A DNA stretch of 64,000 bases from the NCBI RefSeq assembly GCF_019375555.1, contig NZ_JAHXDN010000001.1, positions 907,501-971,500 of the forward strand, written 5' to 3'. Under the pieces are notes generated by a model. That model did no database searches and was not told the origin of the DNA. It worked only from the letters and a program-made list of their open reading frames with translations. Made by a program: the position numbers and the translations under genes. The stretch is from Roseobacter insulae. GTDB taxonomy: Bacteria; Pseudomonadota; Alphaproteobacteria; Rhodobacterales; Rhodobacteraceae. The first letter of the stretch is position 1. Each line of letters begins with the position of its first letter. Shown here one piece after another: positions 63,462 to 64,000 of this stretch.

Positions 63462-63567
63462 TTTCAAATATCCCTTTTTGTGCCTTTCCCGGAAATTGCC
63501 GGGGATGTTGGGTCAGGGCCGAAAGCCTCTGAATGCACCCAACATGGCGCAAAAACGAATCAACGTC

Positions 63568-63583
63568 TGTGAAACCGGTCACA
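63568..63583. promoter_or_regulatory. Exact CRP-type palindrome between the Crp/Fnr gene and the 49-residue ORF
   Basis: TGTGA (63568-63572), six bases, TCACA (63579-63583). It lies 8 bp beyond the Crp/Fnr stop codon and 107 bp upstream of the small ORF start, at the class II distance from a weak -10 (CATGTT). It supports control of the small ORF by a cAMP- or redox-type regulator. Confidence 0.6.
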
Positions 63584-63591
63584 CGCGATGG

Positions 63592-64000
63592 TTAAATCTG
63601 ATGCAAATCCGCCATGACCTGCAAAGCCTCGCGGTCCAGCACCTGAACACCGCCGCGCGTCGCCTCGATCACGCCCGCGCGTCTCCACAGTGAAAGGGTT
63701 TTGGAGACGGCTTCGCGGGTGGCGCCAACAAATTCAGCCAGTTCAGACTGAGACAAGGTCAGCATCGACAGATGATCTGAGCCGTCGACCGTGAGATAAA
63801 GTATCTTGCGCGCCAGCCGTGCGGGCATCGGCAGGAAGACCTGTTCGTTCAACTGGCTGCTCATCCAGCGCATACGTTCCCCTGCCAGCTGGATCATATC
63901 AATGCCCAGGTCAGGCGCTTCGCGTATGGCGCGCAACATGTCCGCATTCTTTACACCGCGCAGGCGGGTTTTTTCCAAGGCGGTCACCGTCGCAGTACGC
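63592..64000 (-). CDS. Crp/Fnr-family transcriptional regulator (truncated at the window edge)
   Basis: The C-terminal 135 residues of a Crp/Fnr regulator; the frame runs on through the right edge, so the N-terminal cyclic-nucleotide or cofactor domain is mostly missing. Visible parts are the end of the sensory barrel ('RTATVTALEKTRL'), the dimer helix ('LGIDMIQLAGERMRWMSSQL') and the HTH 'LTLSQSELAEFVGATREAVS' with 'KTLSLWRRAGVIEATRGGVQ'. The recognition helix residues RE-x2-SK resemble both the CRP and FNR patterns, so cAMP, oxygen or nitric oxide sensing cannot be decided here. Two CRP-type sites lie just downstream. Confidence 0.88.
   Translation of the reverse strand, partial: RTATVTALEKTRLRGVKNADMLRAIREAPDLGIDMIQLAGERMRWMSSQLNEQVFLPMPARLARKILYLTVDGSDHLSMLTLSQSELAEFVGATREAVSKTLSLWRRAGVIEATRGGVQVLDREALQVMADLHQI

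Noticed and set aside
1-64000. CRISPR arrays, insertion sequences, prophage genes or anti-phage systems.
   Set aside because: No spaced direct repeats, transposase or integrase motifs, phage structural genes or recognisable defence-domain clusters were seen; composition is even throughout.

Overview
The window reads as ordinary chromosome from a Roseobacter-group alphaproteobacterium (Rhodobacterales). The GC content is high (about 60 percent by eye). The petP-petR pair, a petABC operon whose Rieske protein carries an internal acidic insert, a CaiD-type hydratase, an FzlA-type FtsZ regulator and FMN and TPP riboswitches all fit that group. The assignment rests on protein families recognised by eye, not on a search. 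I see no phage, transposase, integrase or CRISPR array. The left edge cuts a solute-binding protein gene and the right edge cuts a Crp/Fnr regulator gene.

Layout. 0-5 kb: a carbohydrate-type ABC importer (binding protein, two permeases, ATPase) with a Gfo/Idh/MocA dehydrogenase inside the operon. 5-9 kb: a DUF2189 membrane protein, a small lipoprotein, tRNA-Leu(CAG), an NDUFA9-like protein and UppP. 9-17 kb: gltD and gltB, separated by an exported protein and two GFA-fold proteins in a chain of overlapping genes. 17-30 kb: mtgA-fzlA-queG, a HyuA-like protein, a soluble three-PAS chemoreceptor, msrB-msrA diverging from an exported glutathione peroxidase, a GlxA-type regulator, a DMT transporter, a ClpP-like protease and HU. 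29-33 kb: amn-ade, purine salvage. 33-40 kb: a LysR regulator diverging from a five-gene catabolic operon (class II aldolase, membrane di-iron hydroxylase, acyl-CoA dehydrogenase, ADP-forming acyl-CoA synthetase, CaiD).

40-47 kb: a YeeZ-like SDR, a methyltransferase, xseB-ispA-dxs (isoprenoid precursors), petP-petR and ilvE. 47-54 kb: Tat-exported PhoD, an adenylate cyclase with a c-haem motif in its extracytoplasmic domain, cobO, a second DMT transporter, a DM13 protein facing a TetR regulator, and aroC. 54-59 kb: thiBPQ behind a TPP riboswitch, ribH behind an FMN riboswitch, and a PaiB-like FMN protein. 59-64 kb: a GST, petABC (cytochrome bc1), a structured convergent region that may encode a small RNA, a 49-residue ORF and the truncated Crp/Fnr gene.

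The least explained signals are: (i) the c-haem adenylate cyclase together with three CRP-like palindromes, two of them beside the Crp/Fnr gene; (ii) a 15-bp dyad, GTCAGTRTTGYTGAC, found both at the petP/ilvE promoters and upstream of gltD/uppP; (iii) the LysR-linked operon ending in CaiD; (iv) the structured RNA-like region after petC. Translation starts were chosen by Shine-Dalgarno spacing and remembered family start points. Domain limits and promoter calls are by eye.
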